Positions 7,658 to 15,565 of a DNA stretch of 32,790 bases are shown in pieces. The stretch is from positions 1 through 32,790 of IMG/VR virus record IMGVR_UViG_3300044822_000152. One strand, given 5' to 3'. Position 1 is the stretch's first letter, and every line of letters begins with the position of its first letter. The notes under the pieces were generated by a model, which was given only the letters and a program-made list of their open reading frames with translations, was not told the origin of the DNA and did not search any database. The position numbers and the translations under genes are program-made. Origin of the DNA: a virus.

Positions 7658-9109
7658 TTATGAAGGAACCCAACCTTTTCCAAGATTGATAAATGCCCAA
7701 TTATAACCTTCACGGTTTGTAAGAGAAGAAGTTTTTTGCAATCTTAAATCTATTATTCTTGATTTTTGTTCTATCCACGCTTCGTATTTACTTAATTGCC
7801 TAAGTACATTGTCTGGTGTCGTGTAATTATATTCTGCACATATACGATCTGCCAAAGCATAGCGTAAATAAGTAATATAAAACTGATCAAAACCATTAGG
7901 ATTAAAGATCTCATAAAGAGGTGAACCGATTAATGAAAAGTTTGAAAAAGTTAATGTATTAAAAACTTGAAATATGATTGGACTCACACCTACATTGCTT
8001 ACATCGGCTGTTTGTACAAAATTCAAACCACTATTTACATTTCCTTCTGTAACCATAAAATCATCACCTTCTTGAATTTGTGAAGGCTGATTGTAATTTG
8101 TTGTTCGTGTTAAAATATAGGGAACGCCAGGTGCAGCTTCTTGAGTTACGATATAAGAACCATTTTGATAAGAAAGCGTTTGATCTTTAATTAAAACAAT
8201 AGCGTTTAAACTTGGAAAGAGTCCATCTATTGCTAAGGCTTCGCCAGGTATGCCAGTTAAAGTTGCTCCAACACCACTTGCACCATTATTATAACTTGCA
8301 ACCGAAGCAAGATTTTCGGTAGTAGCTAAAGCTACATTTCCAATAAATCTTTGACCGTTATTTGCATCACCATTGGTTTGTACATAAATTGCAGTAGGTG
8401 GCTGTGAAGTAGAACTTAAAACAAAATCATTAATAACTATACTTGCAGTTACATTTTGAAGAATTCCAGTATTGATATAATTAACTAATGCACCAATACT
8501 ATCATAATAACCTGTTAAATCAACGCTATTTACTTGATCATATCCTGGAGTACTGATAACTAACTGACCAGGATTTAAATAAAAGCTACCACTTGCACCA
8601 TACGTTTTAGGAACTCCTAAATCAGCAATTGTGACATTTGCAGTCATATCCTGATTAAGAGCAACTGTGTTTAATCCAAATGTTCCGTGAATTTCCATTG
8701 GATAGTTTTTATCTGGAAGAAAATAGATATGTAAATAACCACCTCCTGTTTTTCTTTCCCAATACCAATTGTAAGGAAGAGTATTTATGTTTTCTACACG
8801 CGGACTACCAAAATATTCATGTCGTTTTGAATATTGCATCGAATAACGAACTTTATCTAAATAAAATACTAATGTATCAATTTGTATTAAATTCGGAATA
8901 AAATAAGATTCCTGACCTACTTGTGAGTTAAATGAGTATTTTGATTCGTAAGGAACCATACCCTCATTTACTCTTTTTTCAGTCAGAATGTCATTTAACC
9001 ATCCTAATCCATCGGAGATTTGTCCCCCGTTTACTGTTTCAAATTCACGGGAAACAACACCGGCTGCATAATATGCACCCGCAATTAATTGGTTTGTTGT
9101 GTAAGCCAT
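7658..9109 (-). CDS. P22 gp4-like tail adaptor with large inserted fibre-type region
   Basis: 483 aa from the ATG at 9109, which is preceded by GGGAG at good spacing; a GTG one codon earlier is less likely. Residues 1-150 and 400-483 are the adaptor-like parts: an N-terminal helical segment with a DGLGWLNDILTEKRVNEG stretch, and a C-terminal ALADRICAEYNY helix region. P22 gp4 is only 166 aa. The excess is a beta-rich block at about 155-395. Within it, about 260-387 resembles a module common in siphophage and fibre proteins (ATTENLASVASYNNG, then GVGATLTG, IVLIKDQ, QNGSYIVT, YILTRTTNYN). It should bind the portal and seat the tail hub. Confidence 0.65.
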   Translation of the reverse strand: MAYTTNQLIAGAYYAAGVVSREFETVNGGQISDGLGWLNDILTEKRVNEGMVPYESKYSFNSQVGQESYFIPNLIQIDTLVFYLDKVRYSMQYSKRHEYFGSPRVENINTLPYNWYWERKTGGGYLHIYFLPDKNYPMEIHGTFGLNTVALNQDMTANVTIADLGVPKTYGASGSFYLNPGQLVISTPGYDQVNSVDLTGYYDSIGALVNYINTGILQNVTASIVINDFVLSSTSQPPTAIYVQTNGDANNGQRFIGNVALATTENLASVASYNNGASGVGATLTGIPGEALAIDGLFPSLNAIVLIKDQTLSYQNGSYIVTQEAAPGVPYILTRTTNYNQPSQIQEGDDFMVTEGNVNSGLNFVQTADVSNVGVSPIIFQVFNTLTFSNFSLIGSPLYEIFNPNGFDQFYITYLRYALADRICAEYNYTTPDNVLRQLSKYEAWIEQKSRIIDLRLQKTSSLTNREGYNWAFINLGKGWVPS

Positions 9110-9129
9110 CACTCAACTCCCAAAACAAG

Positions 9130-9159
9130 TTTATCCTTGACCTTTCGATCAAGGATAAA
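9130..9159 (-). terminator. 11-bp perfect hairpin between head and tail genes
   Basis: TTTATCCTTGA (9130-9140) pairs with TCAAGGATAAA (9149-9159) across an 8-base loop. On the minus strand it is followed by CTTGTTTT. It is a partial terminator or RNA-processing site, located 8 bases after the stop of the 277-aa gene. Confidence 0.5.
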
Positions 9160-9167
9160 TCGCTATA

Positions 9168-10001
9168 TTAAAGTATATCAAGGTAACCGCTTACTGAAAG
9201 AGTCACTATATCCGACGCCGAAGTGGTTTTGTATTTAACAACACCACAAGGAACCGGTGTGGTCGAAGGATAATCAACAATATCTACTCCAAAGGGAATG
9301 GAAATTCCTGCTGATTGTGCAACTCCAGCTACAGATCCACTTACAGAAACAAGTCCAACCCCACCATTCACAGAAGGATATGGTAAAAATGTGACTGAGT
9401 TTCCAGCCGCAATAGGAGTAAAAACCACAGCAAGAAAAACTTGTGCCGCAATTGGTGGTACAAAAAGTGGGTTTGGATTTGTTGCAGGAGTACTACCAGT
9501 GACACCACCCAAAACAGCATTTACATAAGTCGTTGATCCTGGGGTAGCTTGTCCAAGCAATTGAGGGCCATCAAACCAGTAATAACGAGTTTGTGAGTTA
9601 CTAAATGTTTGATAAAAGCGAATCATTTGGTTAGATGAGTTAGTTAAAACAGAACCTACACGACGATATGAATCATATCCAAAAGGCAAGTAAGGCCCAT
9701 TATTGGATGCAAGTGAGAATATACCAGCAGTAGGATAATAACCTTTTGAATCGTTAATCACGTAGATATTATACAGAGTGCTTGCGACTTGAACTGCTTG
9801 GTCCATTCCATTAACACCCACAACTAAGCCGCTAATTGTGACTGTAGCAGGAAGAACGATATCGCAGGTTCCCGTAGAATCTCTTGCCATACCTGGATTT
9901 AGATTTACTGTATTTACAGTTTTCCATAAAAGATCTAATCCATTTACATAATACTCGCCAAGATTCACGACTGGGTTATTTGGGATTGGTTCAATAGGCA
10001 T
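9168..10001 (-). CDS. Unrecognised virion-type protein after coat gene
   Basis: 277 aa, rich in G, S, T, V, N and P with predicted beta-strands and almost no charged helices, which is typical of decoration or fibre-like virion proteins. The N-terminus is PNNPVVNLGEYYVNGLDLLW. AAAGGAATAAACAT precedes the ATG. It is placed between the coat gene and the gp4-like adaptor. I do not recognise a family. A head decoration protein or an extra surface component is the simplest inference from position and composition. Confidence 0.55.
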   Translation of the reverse strand: MPIEPIPNNPVVNLGEYYVNGLDLLWKTVNTVNLNPGMARDSTGTCDIVLPATVTISGLVVGVNGMDQAVQVASTLYNIYVINDSKGYYPTAGIFSLASNNGPYLPFGYDSYRRVGSVLTNSSNQMIRFYQTFSNSQTRYYWFDGPQLLGQATPGSTTYVNAVLGGVTGSTPATNPNPLFVPPIAAQVFLAVVFTPIAAGNSVTFLPYPSVNGGVGLVSVSGSVAGVAQSAGISIPFGVDIVDYPSTTPVPCGVVKYKTTSASDIVTLSVSGYLDIL

Positions 10002-10045
10002 ATGTTTATTCCTTTAAAAAGTTTAGAGATAGAAAAAGCCTGCAA

Positions 10046-11326
10046 TTAAACAGGCAAAGCAACCATAAGTGCATATTCAGGAACCAATGTTTTGCCCCAA
10101 ATACAGTCATGAACCATTCCACGTTGGTTTTGACCAAAGAGAGAACCAAAATATTGACGAATTGAAACACCTGTTTCTGGATCCATTTGGACAGATGTTG
10201 GAAATGGGACTTCTTCTGGTAATTTTGGAATCGCTAAATAAAGTGACTGACCAGATAAAATTAGGCCACAACGGTGATTTGGAAGTACGCTGACTTGCAT
10301 TCCAGGAAGAATGGCACTATTAATTCCAAATTCAGTTGAATTAGGAACAGCTGCGATCAAAGGTAAAGCCCCAGCAGCATTTCCTAATGTTACTGTGACT
10401 AATCCACCAGCAGTTGAAGCTGCATTAAATTGTGCAGAAAATTGAACTGGTGATTGACTTACAATTCCGCCGATGAAAGTTAAAAAGCGAAGATTATTAA
10501 ATCCAGCCACTCCATCATTAAATTGAAATTTATCATAAGCAAGAACTGCATTAGGATCACTTGCAGGAGCTCCGCTAAATGTAATGGTTGCATAAGAACC
10601 ATCTGCATTTTGCGTAGTACTAACAACAGTAAGAGTTAGTCCTTCATTACCGCAATCACCAGCAATGTGAGTTTTAAGCAAGTTAGATTGATACCATTCA
10701 CAATTTGCAAATTCTCCAATTTCCCAAGACATGGCTTCTCTATTGCCACGATCTAATGCAAATTGATTTAAGCCAGAATTAACGATTTGTGGAAATGTTA
10801 AGTCAGCAAGGTAACCTTTAGTGCTTTCTTTTGCAGAAGCAGAACCAAAGTTACGATAAAATGCCAAAGCGTTAGCTAATTGTAGGTAACTATTGATTGG
10901 ATTAATTGTGCCGTTTGTTGCAGAACCAAACCAACGATATGTATAGCTTTCTGCTACTGATGCAATATCAGCTTCAATTACTGAGCCAATTTGCGCAATT
11001 GCAGACCTGCCAAATTTTTGCATGTAATCACGTACATTGAATATAAAGTCTTGAGCTGTAAATTCATAAGCTGTCGATACTTGTTGATTAACTGTAAGTG
11101 TTTGTACACGTTGTACGGCTGATTGAAAATTTACTACTAAACTATTAGTAGTATTAAAACGCGGCGGCAAATCAAACGAAACTGCATCCCCTAAATTTTT
11201 CGGAATATCATCGTTGAAGCCCTTAAATTTTGTGTTTGCAGTTGCTACAAAACAGTTTAAGTTTTCTAATAAAGCTAAGTTAGACTCGTTGTAGGTAATT
11301 ACCTGTTGGAGAATGTTTATTGCCAT
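10046..11326 (-). CDS. Major coat protein, P22 gp5-like (HK97 fold)
   Basis: 426 aa against 430 aa in P22 gp5. The N-terminus (INILQQVITYNESNLALLEN) and a following DAVSFDLPPRF / QQVSTAYEFTAQDF pattern are characteristic of the P22 coat family. A region around residues 225-345 (VSTTQNADGSYATITFSG onward) is consistent with an Ig-like insertion domain. AAAGGGATTTTTGCA precedes the ATG. It follows the scaffold gene with a 73-base gap, as in P22. It forms the icosahedral capsid with scaffold assistance. Confidence 0.85.
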   Translation of the reverse strand: MAINILQQVITYNESNLALLENLNCFVATANTKFKGFNDDIPKNLGDAVSFDLPPRFNTTNSLVVNFQSAVQRVQTLTVNQQVSTAYEFTAQDFIFNVRDYMQKFGRSAIAQIGSVIEADIASVAESYTYRWFGSATNGTINPINSYLQLANALAFYRNFGSASAKESTKGYLADLTFPQIVNSGLNQFALDRGNREAMSWEIGEFANCEWYQSNLLKTHIAGDCGNEGLTLTVVSTTQNADGSYATITFSGAPASDPNAVLAYDKFQFNDGVAGFNNLRFLTFIGGIVSQSPVQFSAQFNAASTAGGLVTVTLGNAAGALPLIAAVPNSTEFGINSAILPGMQVSVLPNHRCGLILSGQSLYLAIPKLPEEVPFPTSVQMDPETGVSIRQYFGSLFGQNQRGMVHDCIWGKTLVPEYALMVALPV

Positions 11327-11399
11327 TGCAAAAATCCCTTTTTGTTATTTGTTAATTTTGCACTGGAAAAATGAGCCGTTTACTTTTGTAACTAAATCC

Positions 11400-12098
11400 T
11401 TAGGCTTTTAACCAAGGCTGTCTTTTCAAGTCTCGAAAACTCATCTTGCCATTGCTACCAGCAACACGAGAGGGTTGGAGACGATCGAGTGGATCAGGTA
11501 CATTTTGATTTTGGGCTTCAGCTTGAGCTTGTTTATTAGCGTTTATAGATGTCGCTAATTTAATAAGCTCGTTTTGAGCCATCTTAGGACTGCGTTGTGC
11601 AAGAAGATCAACTTGCGCAATCTTTGTAGGATTTTTTGCAAGTTCGTAAAGAACGTCACCTGCATTGTCTATCCCTGACAGCAGGAAGGTAAGCTGTGGA
11701 AATTGAGTCGGATCAAAATCCTTTGTGACCTCTTCAAAATCCTCATAATTAGCTTTACCTTGAGCAACTTTACTCACGTAGTTTTGCGCTACTTGAGAGA
11801 CATATTCCCTGTCTCTTTGCTCTTTCATTTCCCTATTAAAACGCTCTTGAACCTGTTGATAGATAGCATTTGCATCTAAATCACGAGGCACTTCTGCATT
11901 GCGCTGCGCTTGCTGATTACGCGTTGCATTGAGTGCTTCGAGTTCGCGTTGATATCTTTCTTCTGATTCTCTTCTTGCAGATTCCGCAGCCTTCGACTTC
12001 TCACGAGCTACAATCGCGTTAACCTGTTCTTGAGTTAACATTTTTTGTTGCTCTGATGCTTCGCCTGGGTTCTGAATCGTTCCTTGATTCTCTTCCAT
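11400..12098 (-). CDS. Scaffolding protein, P22 gp8-like
   Basis: 232 aa (P22: 303). It is highly charged and Q/E/R-rich. A coiled-coil stretch at about 25-125 contains AREKSKAAESARRESEERY. The protein ends in a compact basic tail, SFRDLKRQPWLKA, of the kind that binds coat protein in P22-like scaffolds. It lies directly upstream of the coat gene. It would guide procapsid assembly and then exit. A possible promoter with two FNR-like boxes lies about 150-220 bases upstream, so its expression may differ from that of the packaging genes. Confidence 0.75.
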   Translation of the reverse strand: MEENQGTIQNPGEASEQQKMLTQEQVNAIVAREKSKAAESARRESEERYQRELEALNATRNQQAQRNAEVPRDLDANAIYQQVQERFNREMKEQRDREYVSQVAQNYVSKVAQGKANYEDFEEVTKDFDPTQFPQLTFLLSGIDNAGDVLYELAKNPTKIAQVDLLAQRSPKMAQNELIKLATSINANKQAQAEAQNQNVPDPLDRLQPSRVAGSNGKMSFRDLKRQPWLKA

Positions 12099-12402
12099 CT
12101 TTCCCTCGATTTTTAACCCGATTTACTTCGGTATGGCCTCTTTAACGCGATGAGTTTCGTCTATTTTACCGCATAGATGCGTATTCCTTGGATAAACAGC
12201 CAAGTCTGCTTTTTAATTCTTCTTGCACTCTTTCTATTTCACAACAGTAAGAGTATAAATTTAATGATAAAGTAAATATTGATCTAAATCAAGTTTATAT
12301 CTTGATTTAGATCAAGAAATTTATTTTGGTTAAAGAAGTCTATGGGGAGAGAAGAAAAATTTAAACGTAACTTTGCTTGTCTTTAAATTATTTTTTATCA
12401 AA
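12099..12402 (-). promoter_or_regulatory. Gene-free regulatory gap before scaffold gene
   Basis: About 300 bases with no convincing gene. It contains a 15-bp perfect inverted repeat (12279-12315) holding two FNR-like boxes. A -10-like TATACT lies at 12257-12252 (minus strand), followed by about 150 bases of leader up to the scaffold start. The leader includes a small GCATAGATGC palindrome near 12171-12180. Confidence 0.5.
12279..12315 (-). promoter_or_regulatory. Paired FNR-like boxes in a 15-bp inverted repeat
   Basis: TTGATCTAAATCAAG (12279-12293) is the exact inverse of CTTGATTTAGATCAA (12301-12315). Each arm contains a perfect TTGAT-N4-ATCAA FNR/ANR consensus, with centres 23 bp apart. 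On the minus strand the gene-proximal box is centred 31 bp from the centre of TATACT (12257-12252). That spacing matches class II FNR promoters. Regulation by FNR is inferred from the consensus; a phage regulator or a plain hairpin is possible. Confidence 0.5.
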
Positions 12403-12552
12403 TTATTCGAGTGATTGTTTTAGGTATTCAGTTTCTTTAATTTTCAAAGCCTTTTTACGGTCTGAAAGAATAGAGGATTCAACTTTGATATCGGCTCTTT
12501 CTTGTTGTATTTCGAGATTCATCTGTTTAAGTGCTTGTGATTGTTCTGACAT
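12403..12552 (-). CDS. 49-aa charged helical protein
   Basis: MSEQSQALKQMNLEIQQERA, then a charged helix ending in EYLKQSLE. Probably one long helix or coiled coil. It has a strong ribosome site, AGGAGGTAAAT, before the ATG. It is located between the basic microproteins and the regulatory gap before the scaffold. Function not recognised; a small scaffold- or capsid-associated factor is conceivable. Confidence 0.6.
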   Translation of the reverse strand: MSEQSQALKQMNLEIQQERADIKVESSILSDRKKALKIKETEYLKQSLE

Positions 12553-12595
12553 ATTTACCTCCTAAAATTGTTTTGATGAATATAAAGGAAAATTT

Positions 12596-12727
12596 ATGAA
12601 ATGTCCTTGTTGTGGGAAAGAAATAGAAGAATATGGATTATGTAATGCATGTGATAAAGATTTAGAAGAATATATAAAGAAAAAAGAAGAAATTATTTTA
12701 AAGCAGATTTCTTTACCATTTTCTTAA
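12596..12727 (+). CDS. 43-aa zinc-ribbon microprotein on opposite strand
   Basis: Starts MKCPCCGKEIEEYGLCNACD, so CPxC and CxxC pairs form a likely zinc ribbon, followed by an acidic/basic helix. AAAGGAAAATTT precedes the ATG. It is the only plus-strand ORF in this part of the late operon and its 3' end overlaps the antisense 45-aa gene by 35 bases. The clean RBS and zinc pattern support it. Function unknown. Confidence 0.5.
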   Translation: MKCPCCGKEIEEYGLCNACDKDLEEYIKKKEEIILKQISLPFS

Positions 12728-12830
12728 TTAAAACTTTATCTTGTTTTTCATCAGAATGTTTGCCCTTTAATTTGGACTCATAACTTCTGATTTTTTCTTT
12801 TTTAACTTCTTTAGAATGCTGCTTTACCAT
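12693..12830 (-). CDS. 45-aa basic microprotein
   Basis: Lys-rich (VKQHSKEVKKEKIRSYESKL). Its ATG overlaps the end of the upstream 64-aa gene (ATGGTAA arrangement), which is the same coupling seen at the next junction. It is one of a run of small basic proteins between portal and scaffold. Possible DNA or RNA binding by charge only. Its 3' end is antisense to the plus-strand zinc ORF. Confidence 0.5.
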   Translation of the reverse strand: MVKQHSKEVKKEKIRSYESKLKGKHSDEKQDKVLIKKMVKKSALK

Positions 12831-13018
12831 TTCTTCATCGCGCCTTTAGCATCCCATTTCTTCAGTACATTTTTATCATCTGAAGAACCGAATTTTTTAG
12901 GATTCGTTACTTTTTGATTTTTATTTGGATCTGGTTTAGCCACCAATTGCACTTTTGGAGATTTTGCAGGTGATTTTACAACCGATTTTGCTTTGGCCTT
13001 TTCTTTTTTCTTTACCAT
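12824..13018 (-). CDS. 64-aa Lys/Pro-rich basic protein
   Basis: Repeated VVKSPAKSPKVQ-type segments make it resemble a histone-like tail, and it ends in GAMKKW. The ATG overlaps the stop of the upstream 59-aa gene (ATGGTAA). The product is strongly positive, so nucleic-acid binding is plausible; nothing more can be assigned. Confidence 0.55.
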   Translation of the reverse strand: MVKKKEKAKAKSVVKSPAKSPKVQLVAKPDPNKNQKVTNPKKFGSSDDKNVLKKWDAKGAMKKW

Positions 13019-13191
13019 TTTTTTAATGCTCCTTTTGCAGTGGACTTGTTTAAAGGTTTTTTATCCATTGCGCCGTATTCAGATTTTCCAGCTTTTGCAG
13101 CAGCTTTCATTTCATTACGGTGATGTTCCATTTTAGCCTTATGATGTTCCATTTTAGCTTTGTGGTGTTCGTGGGATTTTGAGTGTGCCAT
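13012..13191 (-). CDS. 59-aa His/Lys-rich protein with HHKAKME repeat
   Basis: Starts MAHSKSHEHHKAKMEHHKAK, an almost exact 7-residue repeat (HHKAKME) carrying His pairs. The C-terminus is GALKKW, like the next gene. TAGGAG lies upstream. The His pairs could bind metal or nucleic acid. It is in the basic-microprotein string after the portal gene, and its stop overlaps the next start. Confidence 0.55.
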   Translation of the reverse strand: MAHSKSHEHHKAKMEHHKAKMEHHRNEMKAAAKAGKSEYGAMDKKPLNKSTAKGALKKW

Positions 13192-13251
13192 TGTTTTTGA
13201 CTCCTATGGTGTCTAAGTAAAGTTTATAACCGTCAGTAACCCATTGTAACA

Positions 13252-13443
13252 TTATTTTTTCATCTTGCGGAAATTCTCTGCAAGAACAGCACGCTTTTTT
13301 AAAAGAGGGTCCTTAGAATGTGTTGCTTCTTCCAGTTTTTTACTTGGAATTTTTTTACCCGATTTAACGCCAAGTTCTTTTCTAAGTGCGCCTTTTTTGA
13401 TATCAAGGCCCTGAATCCATTTCTTTGGTTGTTTCTCTTTCAT
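13252..13443 (-). CDS. 63-aa basic phage microprotein
   Basis: The start chosen is the ATG at 13443 (MKEKQPKKWIQ), because GGAGAAG lies 8 bases before it; an ATG at 13458 is possible. The pattern KKWIQ, KKGALRKELGV, GKKIPSKKLEEA and LLKKRAVLAENFRKM is recurrent in phage genomes next to structural genes. Its 5' end overlaps the portal 3' end by about 40 bases. Function unknown. Confidence 0.65.
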   Translation of the reverse strand: MKEKQPKKWIQGLDIKKGALRKELGVKSGKKIPSKKLEEATHSKDPLLKKRAVLAENFRKMKK

Positions 13444-15565
13444 TTTGCGCTTCTCCAATCGTTCTATTAATATGTTCGCTTATTTCCAAAAGACTTTCAA
13501 CTGCACTACGCTCATTTTCTGCTTCTAACTTTGCGGCTTTTAATTCTCCATCCATATCTGCGTTTCTTATTTTGCTTAAAGTTTCTAAAAATTTAGTTTC
13601 TGAATCCTTAGCTTTAATTGCAATATTAGCTGAATCTACTTGCGCTTTTTGTTGTATAAACATTTGTTCTACTTGTGTTTGGCTAGGTGATTGCAATTCT
13701 TTTTGCATTTGTGCCATCTGCATTGCTTGTTGTTGTGCTTGCATTTGCGATTGTTGTTGTTGCATCTGAATTTGCTGTGCTTGTTGTTGTTTTTGTTTTT
13801 GCATCCATGAGTTTGCTTTTTCTTTTAGTTGATCAATTCCTCGAATATCAAGATTGTCTAAAATGACTGGCAAGCCTTCTTCATTGAAGAACTGAGCAAA
13901 TCCTTGATTCGCTTGTGACATTGCAATAATTGTTTGCAAAGCAATTTCTTTTTGCATGGCGAAATTCACTCCAGTTGACACTTTCACTTCTAAGTGATTT
14001 GGATCAAAATTCATATATAAAGAACCTTTTTTATTAATTTCTTTATATGAGCGTTTGCCATCGGGTAAAAGAATAGGAAGCGAACGAGGAGTACGATAAT
14101 ACTTTGGAATAAGGTCTACAACGATTTGTGCTACACGATTTAAACCTTTAATATAACCAACTATATAAGGCACTGATGCGTTATTACTTTGAATTGCTGA
14201 ACGTGCAAATGCAATTCCAGATAATTGTGCTTGGTTTACTCCTTGAGCACTATCATAATTACCTAAAATTGTTTGTGTCATTTCATCTGACATTTTAAAT
14301 GTGTTTGTAATTTCAGGAGGTATAGGCGTTCTTGCTATAACTTGAGGAGGCGGCAAAGTGACTTGAGGGTTGTTAGTGTCAAGAAAATGATTGTAAACTA
14401 ATACGTCTGCTTTCTGAACGTTTCTATAAGCTTCTTGATAAGATGCGTCTGAAGGAATGGATTCTATTGGAATCATGAATTTATGCGAAATCGTGTCCTC
14501 CAACTCTTTCGCAAGACTTTGGCCCGCAAAATTTTTCAGACGTTGAATTCCTTCGGCATGGTAAATATATGGTCTGGTCATTTGAGTATAAGAACCAGAT
14601 TCACGAAGAACAACACTATTGCCGTCTACAAAGACAAGAGGTAAATATTTATAATTAGTTTCTACGTAATCAAGAATTTTGCTTTCACAAAAACGGTATC
14701 TTACAATATGTTCAAATGTTGTTTTACGTTCATTTACGGGAAGTGGGGGTTGTTCAATATTCCCAGATTCTTCCCAAACTTTTAAAAATCTTTCGTATTC
14801 ACGTTTTGTAATTGAGTGACCGTTAGAAAGTTTTAAAATGGTTTCTTTTTTACTTTTCTTTTCATAATAATCACAAACTAAAACTATATCTTGCTGTTCA
14901 TTTTTAAAACTCCAATTAAAGCCAGAAAGATTGCGAGTAAATTTCATGTTTTCGGTAGCTTCTTTACCGAATTCAGTTTCAAATTGTTCCCTAGTCATAG
15001 GGTAAATTTCAGCACAAAATTTGCCGTCACCCTTATGGCTTTGTCGCGCTAAACAATCAAAAACTGTAAGTGTTGGATCAAATACTCTTTCAACCATAAT
15101 GTTTTGTTCAAAAGATTTCTCGTTTACATATTCTGTAAATACTCGAAGTGCTGAAAATCCTCCTGCAAGAAGATCAGAATAAATATTGTATTCAAGCATA
15201 TCATTGCTGCCATCAAAAAAAATGGCTCTCAAATGTGCTTCAATTGTGTCTAAAGTTTCTGAAAATTCTTTGTTAAGCATTGGCAGAGGCACACCATCAG
15301 CAGCTCGTACTTGTAATGACGGTTCTTGTTTTGCAAATTCCCCACGTTGTCTTGAAATATATGATTCTAGAATATTAAATTCTATTGTAGGTTTACCAGA
15401 ATCAGAAAGACTTTGTTCTTCATTACTTCTAAGTGAAGTTTTAAATACAAAATTCATAAACTTTTCATATCGCTTGACATTATCTTGAAAATACTCTTGG
15501 GCTTCTTCAACTCTATCTCTAAGTTCTTTTAATCTATCCGTGTGTATACTAGCTATTGCCGCCAT
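13403..15565 (-). CDS. Portal protein, P22 gp1-like
   Basis: 720 aa against 725 in P22. It starts with the N-terminal helix region RLKELRDRVEEAQEYFQDNV and continues with RQRGEFAKQEPSLQVRAADG, typical of the P22 portal family. The C-terminal part (about 590-660) is a Gln-rich coiled coil, matching the long barrel of P22 portal. AGGGGCTATAAG precedes the ATG, and the gene overlaps the end of the large terminase by 17 bases. It forms the dodecameric DNA channel at the capsid vertex. Confidence 0.85.
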   Translation of the reverse strand: MAAIASIHTDRLKELRDRVEEAQEYFQDNVKRYEKFMNFVFKTSLRSNEEQSLSDSGKPTIEFNILESYISRQRGEFAKQEPSLQVRAADGVPLPMLNKEFSETLDTIEAHLRAIFFDGSNDMLEYNIYSDLLAGGFSALRVFTEYVNEKSFEQNIMVERVFDPTLTVFDCLARQSHKGDGKFCAEIYPMTREQFETEFGKEATENMKFTRNLSGFNWSFKNEQQDIVLVCDYYEKKSKKETILKLSNGHSITKREYERFLKVWEESGNIEQPPLPVNERKTTFEHIVRYRFCESKILDYVETNYKYLPLVFVDGNSVVLRESGSYTQMTRPYIYHAEGIQRLKNFAGQSLAKELEDTISHKFMIPIESIPSDASYQEAYRNVQKADVLVYNHFLDTNNPQVTLPPPQVIARTPIPPEITNTFKMSDEMTQTILGNYDSAQGVNQAQLSGIAFARSAIQSNNASVPYIVGYIKGLNRVAQIVVDLIPKYYRTPRSLPILLPDGKRSYKEINKKGSLYMNFDPNHLEVKVSTGVNFAMQKEIALQTIIAMSQANQGFAQFFNEEGLPVILDNLDIRGIDQLKEKANSWMQKQKQQQAQQIQMQQQQSQMQAQQQAMQMAQMQKELQSPSQTQVEQMFIQQKAQVDSANIAIKAKDSETKFLETLSKIRNADMDGELKAAKLEAENERSAVESLLEISEHINRTIGEAQNERETTKEMDSGP

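Noticed and set aside
12166-12228. 20-aa GTG-start ORF in the scaffold leader
   Set aside because: Too short, no convincing ribosome site and no recognisable pattern.
12279-12315. Reading the 15-bp hairpin as an ordinary terminator
   Set aside because: No T-tract on either strand, and both arms match a regulator consensus with promoter-like spacing.
12377-12565. 62-aa plus-strand ORF
   Set aside because: Shadow of the 49-aa minus-strand gene, which has a strong AGGAGG site; composition of the shadow is unnatural (C/S-rich).
13425-13769. 114-aa Cys/Ser-rich plus-strand ORF
   Set aside because: Antisense shadow of the Gln-rich end of the portal gene.
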